Assembly (NCBI RefSeq): GCF_024438035.1
Contig: NZ_JANFQF010000022.1
Span: forward strand, 41,768 to 105,767
Length of the DNA stretch: 64,000 nt
Source: Rhodococcus tibetensis
GTDB lineage: Bacteria; Actinomycetota; Actinomycetes; Mycobacteriales; Mycobacteriaceae
Direction of reading: 5' to 3'
Shown: one piece after another, positions 44,685 through 53,477 of the stretch
Layout: every line of letters begins with the position of its first letter
How positions within the stretch are numbered: position 1 is the stretch's first letter
Notes under the pieces: model-generated
Databases searched by the model: none
What the model saw: the letters and a program-made list of their open reading frames with translations, nothing else
Told to the model about the DNA's origin: nothing
Made by a program: the position numbers and the translations under genes

Positions 44685-44821
44685 GAGGTCTATCTCACCA
44701 CCTAGCTTACCGAACGATCGATAAAGTGGGAAGGATCTGAGGTGGGTAGCTTCGATGCGCTGCGGGCACCCACCGACGTGAGTCATCCGTCGTCGTCGCC
44801 GCGCGTGCCAGGACTTTCGAG

Positions 44822-45427
44822 TCAGAATGCCCGATGGTAGGGCGCGGGCGCGGGATGAATATCGGCTCCCAGAGTGCGTGCTGCGCGCCGCGGCCAGTAG
44901 GGATCGCGCAGCATTTCCCGCGCATTAAATACTGCGGACGCATCTCCCGAGGTAAGGATCTGTTCGGCTTGACGAGGCTCGGTGATCATTCCCACTGCTG
45001 CGGTGGGGATCCCGGCCTCCTGTTGGATGCGGCCGGCGAACGGCACCTGATACCGGGTCCGACGGGGATCCGCGCGTCCGGGGAGTTGCCGCCAGTGGAC
45101 ACATCGATCAGGTCGACACCACGCTCGCGTAGCCGGTCGGCGAGCAGGACCGACTGTTCCGCGTCCAGGACGTCGAATCGATCCCTCTCTCCTCACCTGT
45201 CCAGTCGGTTGCGGAGAGTCGACCGAACAAGGGGAGTGTGGCGGGCCAACTCTCGCGTACGGCGTCGACGACCTCGAGCACCAGTCGTATCCGATAGTCG
45301 AAGGGGCCACCGTATTCGTCTATTCGGGTATTGCTCTCCGGCGAGAAATTGGTGGAGCAAGTAACCGTGAGCGGCATGGAGTTCGATGACCTTGAACCCG
45401 GCGGTGTGCGCCCGCCGCGGCGACGAC
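44822..45427 (-). pseudogene. NADH:flavin oxidoreductase (OYE family), C-terminal remnant with frameshifts
   Basis: On the minus strand the conserved core can be followed only by switching frames: AGFKVIELHAAHGYLLHQFL, then [21 protein letters not shown] and [11 protein letters not shown], then [20 protein letters not shown] and [14 protein letters not shown], then [20 protein letters not shown] and [17 protein letters not shown] to the stop at 44822. At least three frame changes separate these pieces, and the first ~150 residues of the enzyme are absent. Intact relatives are YqjM-like ene-reductases. Homology ends near 45427 where another gene fragment begins on the opposite strand. Confidence 0.85.
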
Positions 45428-46143
45428 CGGACCTGTGGGGCGTGTGGGTGCGCACCGACACGATGTACGCCGACATCGAATCCGGAGAACCGGTCGAAGA
45501 GGGCGACATCGACTGGGACACCTTCGACGACCCGGACGTCGAACCCGAGGAAGAACTACTGCACGCCAACTCAGTCGAGGAACGCGACGTGTATGTGCCG
45601 CAGTTCTACTTCCTCGACGTACTGCGTGCCGAGGAGACCGGCCTGGTTCCGGTCAACGGCGGCCGCTACCAGTTCAACCGGGCGATCCAACTCGCCGGGT
45701 TCAACCCGACCAACCCGTTGCCGGAGGACGAGGAAGCGCGCGAGGCCGCACTCCTGGAGGCTGAGGAGGCCAAGCGGGTGCAGCGTCGCCGGGTACGGGA
45801 GCTGAACCAGTTGGCAGAGGCCGCGACCGACGTCAGGCGCGAGTTCATCCGCGAGATGTTGTCGGCGACCAAGCCCCCGAAGAACGCGGCCACGTGGACG
45901 GCGATGATGGTCGCGCTTGCACCGCACCAGTTGTCGGAGTTCCACTCGTCCGATCTGCTGCCGGAGTTGATGGGTGAGAAGACCTGGGCGACGTACGAGG
46001 CGAAGAAGAAGATCGCGGCCGCCGCAGCGACGGCGGCCAGTGAGTCTCGCGCCTGGATGCTCACCGAGAACGGGCACACGCTCTCGAATGTGGAGAAGGT
46101 GATCAGCGGCGAGCTGCGCCCCGAGGACATCGACATCCCCTAG
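45376..46143 (+). CDS. ParB-like protein, C-terminal portion (probably truncated)
   Basis: 255 residues from ATG 45376, but the first ~17 codons are antisense to the oxidoreductase remnant; native-looking sequence starts near 45425 (LWGVWVRTDTMYADIES). It is very acidic at first (EEGDIDWDTFDDPD), then a helical region (QRRRVRELNQLAEAATDVRREFIREML) and a C-terminal Ala/Lys-rich helix. The tail half resembles the C-terminal region of large actinobacterial ParB/Spo0J-like proteins, often plasmid-borne; the nuclease-like N-terminus is missing. A fusion created by a rearrangement is the simplest reading. Confidence 0.5.
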   Translation: MEFDDLEPGGVRPPRRRPDLWGVWVRTDTMYADIESGEPVEEGDIDWDTFDDPDVEPEEELLHANSVEERDVYVPQFYFLDVLRAEETGLVPVNGGRYQFNRAIQLAGFNPTNPLPEDEEAREAALLEAEEAKRVQRRRVRELNQLAEAATDVRREFIREMLSATKPPKNAATWTAMMVALAPHQLSEFHSSDLLPELMGEKTWATYEAKKKIAAAAATAASESRAWMLTENGHTLSNVEKVISGELRPEDIDIP

Positions 46144-46170
46144 CCGTGCTCCCGGGAGAGGGTTGAGGAC

Positions 46171-46193
46171 GTTCGGGGCGTCGAGTCCCGAAC
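46171..46193 (+). terminator. Hairpin after the ParB-like fragment
   Basis: GTTCGGG / CCCGAAC arms with a 9-base loop, 28 bases after the stop. Confidence 0.5.
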
Positions 46194-46401
46194 ACCCTCG
46201 GCGCATCAGCCGTGTGCGTGCACGCGGTGCTGTGCGCTGCACTGAGAATCACCAGAGGGTGAGTGGCAGGCCGGCGGCTTCGGCGCGGCGGATCCGTAAT
46301 TCGATGCTGTCGGGTTCGTCGCCGTGCGCGAGGCCACAAAGCACCTTCGGCAGGTGCCGGTCCCGATACTTCCGTCCTGAGTGCCCAACGGACCCGATGT
46401 G

Positions 46402-47583
46402 TCACTGCGCGGCGGCGGCGCGGTCGCGGTTCAGTAGCCACCAGGCCAGGACCAGATCGTCGGTGCGGTCGATGTCCAGTCCGGTGAGTTCACCGAATCG
46501 AGTGAGGCGATTTCGGACGGTGTTGCGGTGGATGTACAACTTGGTGGCGGTGTCGTCGACTCGACGGTCGCAGTCGAGGAACGTCGCGACGGTGGTGGCG
46601 ATTTCCTGTCCGGCGGCCCCACTATCGAGCAGCGGGGCGAGATGTTGCTCGGCGAGCATACTGGCGGCATCGTCACCGAGCCCGAGCAACGGCAGTGGAC
46701 CCAGGGATGCCAGGTCGACCAGACCGTTCCGGCCGTATCGGGTGGCGATCTCGAGGGCACGTCGGGCGTGTTGATAAGACGACGGCACGTCCGCCGGCAG
46801 CGCCGCAGGCCCCAGGCCGACAGGTCCGGAGCGCAGCAGACCGTCGGCAGTGCGAGGCAGCAACGCAACCAAGTGCATGTCGAGGACTGCGTCGATCACG
46901 GGTAGGTCGGGCGTCGAACACCGGGCACGCAGGGCGGCCAGCAGGTCCGACGTGGCAGCTGTCTCGTCCCAGGCGGTGCACGCGACGAGGTAGCTGTGAT
47001 GCAGGTTCACATGGTGATTGCGCGCCTCCATCGTCAAGGCAGTTGGAGAGAGGCCACCGTCGACGAGGCGACGCAGGAAATCTGCGCGTCGAGTCGCGCC
47101 GGCAACAGCCCGCTCCTGCAGCACCGTGTGCACGGCGGCCGCGTACGCGGTTGCCCACTCCCAGGTGAGGTCCTGCATCTCGTCGATTGTGGTCGCCGGC
47201 AGGGCCTGGGTTGTAGCTCGCTCCCGGATCACACCGAAAATCCTGCGGGCTCCGAGTTGGATGCTGTGCGCAACGAGTTCGAGAGGTATCTGTTGATCCG
47301 CCCAGGTTCGAGCGAGCGCGGCCAGTTCGTCGAGGCTGGTATGGGCCGAGTCGCTGTGTAACTGCGCGACGACCATGGACAGAACGGCGCGGGTGTTCTG
47401 CTCGATCGTGTCCCTGTTGACTCGGTCGTAGACGGGGATGCTGTCGCGGTACAAGCGCGTGAGGTCCGCAGCAATCTCGTTGAGTTCCGGGTCGACCTCA
47501 GAAATCATCGTCGCAATCTGCGTCGCAATCTGCCGTTTGTGCGGTTCGAGATGGACCTGGTGTTGGTACTTGCCGTCCGACAT
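46402..47583 (-). CDS. PucR-type transcriptional regulator
   Basis: 393 residues. The N-terminal ~180 are helical (RsbR/sensor-like), the middle a GGDEF-like degenerate domain, and the C-terminus the PucR helix-turn-helix (DDTATKLYIHRNTVRNRLTRFGELTGLDI, about 345-375). The family often activates adjacent catabolic operons in response to the substrate. Divergent from the operon beginning at 47690 across a 106-base gap that contains a small CCCCGC/GCGGGG dyad at 47668-47683, so it is the likely regulator. Confidence 0.9.
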   Translation of the reverse strand: MSDGKYQHQVHLEPHKRQIATQIATMISEVDPELNEIAADLTRLYRDSIPVYDRVNRDTIEQNTRAVLSMVVAQLHSDSAHTSLDELAALARTWADQQIPLELVAHSIQLGARRIFGVIRERATTQALPATTIDEMQDLTWEWATAYAAAVHTVLQERAVAGATRRADFLRRLVDGGLSPTALTMEARNHHVNLHHSYLVACTAWDETAATSDLLAALRARCSTPDLPVIDAVLDMHLVALLPRTADGLLRSGPVGLGPAALPADVPSSYQHARRALEIATRYGRNGLVDLASLGPLPLLGLGDDAASMLAEQHLAPLLDSGAAGQEIATTVATFLDCDRRVDDTATKLYIHRNTVRNRLTRFGELTGLDIDRTDDLVLAWWLLNRDRAAAAQ

Positions 47584-47689
47584 TGCGCGATCGCCTTTCT
47601 CCCTCCTCGCATTCTATGCGCGTGCACAACGCAGTGGCGCGTTCACGGGTCATGCGCCTATTCACGCCCCCGCATGCGCGGGGTGACAC

Positions 47690-48046
47690 TTGCATATGCA
47701 CAAGGGCGCGGAGGCCGCCCGTATTCAAGAACTGGAGAGGCACGTGATGGAGACAGTCGAAGCTCGCCCGAATTACATCGTCGGGGCGGTGCGTTACAGC
47801 CTCGATCACGGACTTGCGGAGATCGAACCAACTCCCGAGTCGCAGAGCAGGTTCGGAGCGCTGGTCGACAAACTGGCCGAGGGCAGCGTCTGGACTTCTG
47901 GCGGATGCTCGAGCTGGTATCTCGACGCGACCGGTCGCAAGAGCAATCTGTGGCCCGGCAGTACCGCCACCTTCCGCCTGAAAGCTCTCCGGTTCCGGCC
48001 CGAGGACCACCTACACCCCCACAAGAGTTGGGAATTCGCGGCGTGA
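47690..48046 (+). pseudogene. Baeyer-Villiger monooxygenase, C-terminal remnant
   Basis: 118 codons matching only the last part of FAD-dependent Baeyer-Villiger monooxygenases: AVRYSLDHGLAEIEPTPES, then VWTSGGCSSWYLDATGRKSNLWPG, the conserved C-terminal block. The ~400 residues with the FAD and NADPH folds and the BVMO fingerprint are absent; upstream sequence is the promoter gap. The stop overlaps the GTG of the SDR gene, as in an intact operon. A short protein may still be made but cannot be an oxygenase. Confidence 0.8.
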
Positions 48047-48894
48047 ACTTAGCAGGATCGATTGTTCTGATCACCGGCGGTGCGTCGGGAATCGGTGCCG
48101 AAACCGGTCGCCAGCTCGCCGAGAGGGGAGCACGAGTGGCCTTGCTCGATCGAGACGCGGCAGCGGCAAAGGCCACCGCCAACAGCTATCCGCCTCCGGC
48201 ACACGGACACCATCTTGGTGTGGACGCGGACGTGAGCAGCACCGAATCACTGCAGCGCGCGGTCGAACTGGTAATCGCCGAGCTGGGCGGTCTGGACGTG
48301 GTGGTGGCCAACGCCGGCATCGCCGCGGCCGGAACCGTCGCGATCAGCGATGTAGAGAGCCTCGCCCGCACGATCGAGGTCAACCTGACCGGTGTGATCC
48401 GCACTGTGCACGCAACCCTCCCCCACGTCACGGCCAGCCGCGGTTACTACCTGCTCGTGTCCTCGGCAGCGGCTCTGAAGAACGTCCCCGGCGGCTCCTC
48501 CTACGCTGCGTCCAAGGCTGGGGTGGAAGCTTTCGCCGGCGCCCTTCGCCTAGAGGTCGCACACAAGGGCGTCGATGTGGGAGTGGCTCATCCCGCGTGG
48601 ATCCGAACCCCGATGTTCGCCGCGCAGCGCCAGATCGAGTCGGTCAACCGCAGTATCAGTCAGCTGCCGTGGCCGTTCAGTGCCGTCACCGACGTCGAGG
48701 ACTGTGCCGCCGCGTTCGCCGGCGGCATTACCGAACGTCGGCGGAAGATCTATGTTCCCCGGGCCCTCGCCGCCGTGGACAAGGTCCGCGGCGTCTTCAC
48801 CGGCGCACTGTGGGACCGGATCCTCAAGCCGCGCGCCGCGGTCAACGTTCCGCTCATCGAGCAGGAGATCCGCGACGGGCGAGCCGCGCGATGA
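48043..48894 (+). CDS. SDR (SadH-like short-chain dehydrogenase)
   Basis: 283 residues from GTG 48043, overlapping the remnant's stop. NAD(P) site TGGASGIGAETGRQL, NAGIAAAG near 88, catalytic Ser in LVSSAAAL and YAASKAGVEA. Extra C-terminal ~40 residues (RRRKIYVPRALAAVDKVRG) match the SadH/Rv3085 subgroup near BVMO genes in mycobacteria. It likely oxidises the alcohol that gives the ketone for the lost monooxygenase. Confidence 0.9.
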   Translation: MNLAGSIVLITGGASGIGAETGRQLAERGARVALLDRDAAAAKATANSYPPPAHGHHLGVDADVSSTESLQRAVELVIAELGGLDVVVANAGIAAAGTVAISDVESLARTIEVNLTGVIRTVHATLPHVTASRGYYLLVSSAAALKNVPGGSSYAASKAGVEAFAGALRLEVAHKGVDVGVAHPAWIRTPMFAAQRQIESVNRSISQLPWPFSAVTDVEDCAAAFAGGITERRRKIYVPRALAAVDKVRGVFTGALWDRILKPRAAVNVPLIEQEIRDGRAAR

Positions 48895-49631
48895 GCGCGC
48901 CGGCCCTCATCCGTGGCCTCGGCGGGTCCCCCATTGTGTGGAAGCAAGTGGTGCGCGAGCTCACCGCGCACACAGATACGGCGATCACCCCGGTTCTGGT
49001 CGGTGACCGAACTATCGAAGCGGAGGCCGATCGGATCGCCGAGCGGGTCGCCGGGCAGGTCTCGTCGCCGGTTGTCGTCGCCGGACACTCTATGGGCGGC
49101 CTGGTGGCTACCGCTCTGGGCAGCGCGCCACCCAGGTCTGGTCCAGCGCCTGGTCCTGATCAACACCCCGCCTCTATGGGAGAGCCGCACCAGCGCCCGA
49201 GGCATCTCCGAACGGATACTTGCCCTGCCCGTCCTCGGATCGGTGGTCTGGCGCCTGATGCCGTCTTCGTTGGTGCGGCAGGGACTGGCAACTGCCTTCG
49301 CCCCTCGAACACCGGTGCCGGAGGAGTTCGTGACAGCGCTACGCCACACCGGCAGGACCGCGTTTGTCCGCCAGAACGGCGCGATCGACGCGTATCTGCG
49401 TGCCGAGACGCTCGATGACCGGCTCAGAAAACTCGATCTTCCCGTCCACGTACTCTTCGGCCTCGAGGACCTGCGGGTGAATCCTTCCTCCGCGCAGGTG
49501 TATTCGGATGTACCCGGTGTTGTCGTCACCACCCTCCCCGACGCCGGGCACACACCCCCCTGGGAGCACCGGCAACCGTCGCGAGCGCCATCCTCGGTGT
49601 CGCGCCCGACATACATAGGACTTCCCCATGA
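48891..49631 (+). pseudogene. Alpha/beta hydrolase with two compensating frame changes
   Basis: ATG 48891 overlaps the SDR stop. The first frame gives MSAPALIRGLGGSPIVWKQV to VVVAGHSMGGLVATAL (nucleophile Ser), then is lost at a GGG run (49118-49120). One base fewer would read ALAARHPGLVQRLVLINTPP, which is found in the next frame through VHVLFGLEDLRVNP (acid) and LPDAGH (His). Near 49545-49560, a CACACACCCCCC stretch, the original frame resumes as APATVASAILGVA to a stop at 49631 that overlaps the next ATG. All family parts are present, so either two sequence errors or recent inactivation. Predicted role: ester or lactone hydrolysis. Confidence 0.8.
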
Positions 49632-50626
49632 AACCGCAACGCTGGACTCCCTCGCCCGCACCCGAGCGTGCTCGCCGGAAGCGCAGCTCGCCGCTGCTGC
49701 CCTCGGTGCGACGGATCGAGCTCCCCGCTGCCGGACCCGAGGACGTGGTCAGGGCCGCGGACGGGTCGATCTACACCGGCACCGCCGACGGTCACGTCCT
49801 GCGGATCGACCCGGCGTCCGGGCAGGTCAGCCGGGTCACCAATACCGGTGGCCGCCCCCTGGGGCTGCACATCGCCGCGGACGGATCCCTGCTGATCTGT
49901 GATGCCGAGCGGGGGTTGTTGCGCCTGACCGATCCCGACCGCCCCGCCGAGGTCTTGGTGGACACCGTCGACGGGAAGCCCCTGACCTTTGCGAGCAACG
50001 TCGTAGACAACCCCGATGACGGACTGATCTACTTCACTGCATCCTCCCGCCGGTGGTCACTCGACGAGTGGAAGGGCGACCTGATCGAGCATTCCGGCAC
50101 CGGCCGACTGCTCAGCCTGGCACCGACCGGTGACGTGGTCACCCTGCTCGACGGTCTGCACTTCGCCAACGGCGTCGCCCTCGCTCCCGACCGATCGTGC
50201 CTCGTCGTCGCCGAGACCGCCGAATACCGGCTCAACCGCTACTGGCTCACCGGACCTCGGGCCGGCACCCGAGACACACTGATCGACAATCTGCCCGGAT
50301 TTCCGGACAACATCGCGCTGGGCAGCGACGGACTCGTGTGGGTCACCCTCGCCTCGCCGCGCAATCCGCTGCTCGATGCGCTGTTACCCCGACCCGGCAT
50401 GTTGCGCCGGCTTCTGTGGGCTCTGCCCGACCGGGTGAAACCGCAACCCGAACGCACTACTTGGGTCATGGGCATCGACTTCGATGGCACCGTCGTTCAC
50501 GACCTCCAGCGTGAGGGCACCGACTACGCCATGGTCACCGGCGTCGTCGAGCACGACGGCACATTGATTCTGGGCAGCCTGCACGAATCAGCGCTGGCAC
50601 TGACCCATGTCCCGCATGACCGCTAG
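49628..50626 (+). CDS. SMP-30/strictosidine synthase-like beta-propeller lactonase
   Basis: 332 residues. A six-bladed beta-propeller of the SMP-30/gluconolactonase and strictosidine synthase-like group: repeats such as DVVRAADGSIYTGTADGHVLRID, GLHIAADGSLLICDAERGLLRL and FANGVALAPDRSCLVVAET. Members hydrolyse lactones or phosphotriesters with a central Ca2+. Its place after an alpha/beta hydrolase and a BVMO remnant suits lactone opening. ATG 49628 overlaps the hydrolase stop. Confidence 0.85.
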   Translation: MKPQRWTPSPAPERARRKRSSPLLPSVRRIELPAAGPEDVVRAADGSIYTGTADGHVLRIDPASGQVSRVTNTGGRPLGLHIAADGSLLICDAERGLLRLTDPDRPAEVLVDTVDGKPLTFASNVVDNPDDGLIYFTASSRRWSLDEWKGDLIEHSGTGRLLSLAPTGDVVTLLDGLHFANGVALAPDRSCLVVAETAEYRLNRYWLTGPRAGTRDTLIDNLPGFPDNIALGSDGLVWVTLASPRNPLLDALLPRPGMLRRLLWALPDRVKPQPERTTWVMGIDFDGTVVHDLQREGTDYAMVTGVVEHDGTLILGSLHESALALTHVPHDR

Positions 50627-50665
50627 CACGCACCTCCCCTAACAAAACCAAGCATCGAGGACACC

Positions 50666-51925
50666 ATGGACTTCGCTCCTAGCCCCCGCGCCGCCGATCT
50701 GATCGAGCGGACACGTCGCTTCCTCGACGGGGAGATCACCCCCCTCGAGGACCACTACCACCGAGATGTCGCCGCGCTGCGCGACAACGGAGGTGATCCG
50801 TGGACACCGTTGCCCCTGATCGCCGAATTGCGTGCGAAAGCGCGCACAGCCGGTCTGTGGAATCTGTTCCTTCCGGCCGCCCATGCCGGGGACTACGCCG
50901 CCCGATTCGGCACCGACGGCGGCGCAGGTCTGACCAACACCGACTACGCCGCGATCGCGGAACTGACCGGACGTTCGTTTCTGGCCCCGCACGTGTTCAA
51001 CTGCAACGCGCCGGATTCGGGAAACATGGAAGTGCTGCTGCAGTACGGCGATCAGACTCAACGCGATCGGTGGCTCGAGCCGCTGCTCGATGGCAGCATC
51101 AGATCGGCGTTCGCCATGACCGAACCGGATGTGGCTTCCTCCGATGCCACGAACATGGCCGCGACCGCCGACATCGACGGTGACGAGGTGGTGCTCAATG
51201 GCCGCAAATGGTGGACCACCGGCATCGGTCACCCCGACTGCGCGGTCATCTTGTTCATGGGTTTGACCTACCCGGACGCTGCCAAGCATCAACGGCACAC
51301 CATGGTCCTCGTTCCCCGTGACACCACCGGTGTGAAGGTCGAGCGGATGCTCCCGGCGCTGGGACGCTACGACGAACCGTTCGGGCATGGGGAAGTCTCC
51401 TTCACCGACGTGCGGGTACCTGCCTCGCACATCATCCTTGGTCCCGGCCGTGCCTTCGAGATCGCTCAGGGCCGGCTCGGGCCCGGCCGGGTACACCACT
51501 GCATGCGCCTGATCGGGCTCGCCGAGGCCGCGTTGGAGGCGACCTGCCAACGTAGCCTCGACCGCACGGCGTTCGGCAAGCCACTTGCACGTCTCGGCGG
51601 GAACCGCGAACGGATCGCCAAGGCCCGCATCGCGATCGACTCCGCACGCTTGCTTGTGCTCCACGCCGCCTGGAAACTCGACACCGTCGGCGCGGTCGGA
51701 GCGCTCAGTGAAATCAGTCAGATCAAAGCGCACGTCCCGAGCATGGCTCAGGACGTGATCGACTTCGCGATGCAGATGCACGGCGGCGCCGGGGTATCCG
51801 ACGACCTCCCCTTGTCGGCGGCGTGGGCGACTGCGCGAGCAATTCGCCTCGCCGACGGTCCCGACGAAGTCCACCTCGACATGGTCTCCCGGGTGGAGCT
51901 CGGCAAGTACAGAGCATCGCGATGA
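50666..51925 (+). CDS. Acyl-CoA dehydrogenase
   Basis: 419 residues, flavin-dependent acyl-CoA dehydrogenase. Motifs: FAMTEPDVASSDATNM near 150 (FAD/substrate), RKWWTTGIGHPDC, then HCMRLIGLAEAALEA and the C-terminal HGGAGVSDDLPLS. Closest in style to the FadE-like enzymes found with APH-domain proteins, which act on branched or 2-methyl acyl-CoAs. Ribosome site ACACC-poor but ATG 50666 follows a 40-base gap, the largest within the operon. Stop overlaps the next ATG. Confidence 0.93.
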   Translation: MDFAPSPRAADLIERTRRFLDGEITPLEDHYHRDVAALRDNGGDPWTPLPLIAELRAKARTAGLWNLFLPAAHAGDYAARFGTDGGAGLTNTDYAAIAELTGRSFLAPHVFNCNAPDSGNMEVLLQYGDQTQRDRWLEPLLDGSIRSAFAMTEPDVASSDATNMAATADIDGDEVVLNGRKWWTTGIGHPDCAVILFMGLTYPDAAKHQRHTMVLVPRDTTGVKVERMLPALGRYDEPFGHGEVSFTDVRVPASHIILGPGRAFEIAQGRLGPGRVHHCMRLIGLAEAALEATCQRSLDRTAFGKPLARLGGNRERIAKARIAIDSARLLVLHAAWKLDTVGAVGALSEISQIKAHVPSMAQDVIDFAMQMHGGAGVSDDLPLSAAWATARAIRLADGPDEVHLDMVSRVELGKYRASR

Positions 51926-52731
51926 CACAGCGAATACTGGTCACCGGCGCAGCGTCCGGCTTCGGGGCAGCACTGGTCCGCCGCCTGACCGCCCGAGGCG
52001 ATCATGTCCTTGTCACCGACCTGGCCGATAATCACCCCGTCCCCGATGGCGCGTCCTATCAGCGCCTCGACGTCACCTCCCCGCAGGACTGGGACCGCGC
52101 ACGGCAGTGGGTGCTCGACACGATGGGCGGTCTGGACGTTCTGATCAACAACGCCGGCGTGGCAACGGGTGGGCGCATCGACTTCGTGCCCCACGACGAA
52201 TGGCACCGCGTGATGAACATCAACGTCCTCGGCGTCGCGAACGGGTGCCGGACATTCGCATCAATGTTCAAGGCGGCCGGCAGCGGGCACGTGGTCAACA
52301 CAGCATCGCTGGCGGGTCTGGTCCATCCGCCAGCCATGGCGTCCTACACCGCGACCAAGGCGGCGGTGGTCGCTCTCAGCGAAAGCCTGCGCTACGAACT
52401 CGCACCCCACGGTGTGCACGTTTCGGTCATCTGTCCCTCCTTCTTCCGCACCAACCTGTCCTCGTCTCTCGACGACAGCGACCCGGTCATGACGAAGGTG
52501 GCGCGGAAGTTGATCGACACCGCCGACCTGGACGCAGACCAGGTCGCTGGTACGGCACTGGCCGGCATCGACGCCCACAAGTTTCTTATCTTGACCGACC
52601 GCGCCGGGCGGCAGGCGTATTGGACGAAGCGATTACTGCGCCCGGTGTACGACCGGCGAATGTTCGCGATCGGCCGGCGTATCGACACCTCCCCCGACCA
52701 TTCCACGACAAGGAAGAAGACCGATCGATGA
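51922..52731 (+). CDS. Short-chain dehydrogenase/reductase
   Basis: 269 residues, classical SDR. TGAASGFGAALVRRL for NAD(P), LDVLINNAGVATGG, catalytic Ser in VVNTASLAG and YTATKAAVVAL. C-terminal extension ~40 residues (LRPVYDRRMFAIGRR) lies beyond the usual fold. The ATG overlaps the acyl-CoA dehydrogenase stop and its own stop overlaps the next SDR. Substrate unknown, probably a hydroxyacyl or alcohol intermediate of this operon. Confidence 0.92.
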   Translation: MTQRILVTGAASGFGAALVRRLTARGDHVLVTDLADNHPVPDGASYQRLDVTSPQDWDRARQWVLDTMGGLDVLINNAGVATGGRIDFVPHDEWHRVMNINVLGVANGCRTFASMFKAAGSGHVVNTASLAGLVHPPAMASYTATKAAVVALSESLRYELAPHGVHVSVICPSFFRTNLSSSLDDSDPVMTKVARKLIDTADLDADQVAGTALAGIDAHKFLILTDRAGRQAYWTKRLLRPVYDRRMFAIGRRIDTSPDHSTTRKKTDR

Positions 52732-53477
52732 CCAAGGGAACCATCGTCATCACCGGCGCCAGCTCCGGTCTCGGCGAGGAGATGGCACGTCAGTTCGCCG
52801 CATTGGGCTACAACCTGGGCCTGTGCGCGCGTCGGATCGAACGCCTCACCGCGCTCCGAGACGAGCTCACAGCTGCGCACCCGGGCATCACCGTCGAGAT
52901 CGCTGACCTCGATGTCACCGACGACGAAACTGTCCGTGTGGTATTCGAGCATTTCCGGGCGGCGTTCGGGACCATCGACCGGGTCATCGTCAACGCCGGC
53001 AGCGGGGTCGGCGCCGCCCTCGGAACCGGCGGTCACGCGGCCAACCGCACGACCGCGATGACCAATTTCGTCGGGGCCCTCGCCCAGAGCGATCACGCCC
53101 TGACCATTTTCCGTGAGCAGGGCCGTGGTCACCTGGTCCTTATCTCCTCGATGTCCGCGCTGCGCGGAATGCGGCGATCGATGACCACCTACGCCGCCAG
53201 CAAGGCGGGCGTCGCCGCCCTCGCGGAAGGGCTGCGGTCGGAAAACATTCCCGGAGTGGAAATCTCGGTCATCTACCCCGGGTACATCCGATCCGAGATG
53301 ACCGCCGCGGCCGCCGACCGCACCAAGTTCATGGTCGACACCACTCCCGGCGTCAGAGCGATGGTGCAGGCCATCGAGCGCCGCAAATCGAAGGCGTATG
53401 TGCCCCGCTGGCCTTGGGGCGCGGTCGCAGTCGCGATGAAAAATCTCCCCCTGCCGATCGTGAGGAAGTTGACATGA
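52728..53477 (+). CDS. Short-chain dehydrogenase/reductase
   Basis: 249 residues, SDR with TGASSGLGEEMARQF, VIVNAGSGVG, catalytic Ser in LISSMSALRG and YAASKAGVAAL. The C-terminal motif KSKAYVPRWPWG is close to that of the SadH-like SDR at 48043. Overlaps both neighbours by four bases. Third SDR of this operon, which suggests successive oxidation of related alcohols. Confidence 0.92.
   Translation: MTKGTIVITGASSGLGEEMARQFAALGYNLGLCARRIERLTALRDELTAAHPGITVEIADLDVTDDETVRVVFEHFRAAFGTIDRVIVNAGSGVGAALGTGGHAANRTTAMTNFVGALAQSDHALTIFREQGRGHLVLISSMSALRGMRRSMTTYAASKAGVAALAEGLRSENIPGVEISVIYPGYIRSEMTAAAADRTKFMVDTTPGVRAMVQAIERRKSKAYVPRWPWGAVAVAMKNLPLPIVRKLT

Noticed and set aside
46206..46401. Possible gene remnant on the minus strand before the PucR gene
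   Set aside because: One frame reads HLPKVLCGLAHGDEPDSIEL, which looks protein-like, but I could not name a family or find either end.
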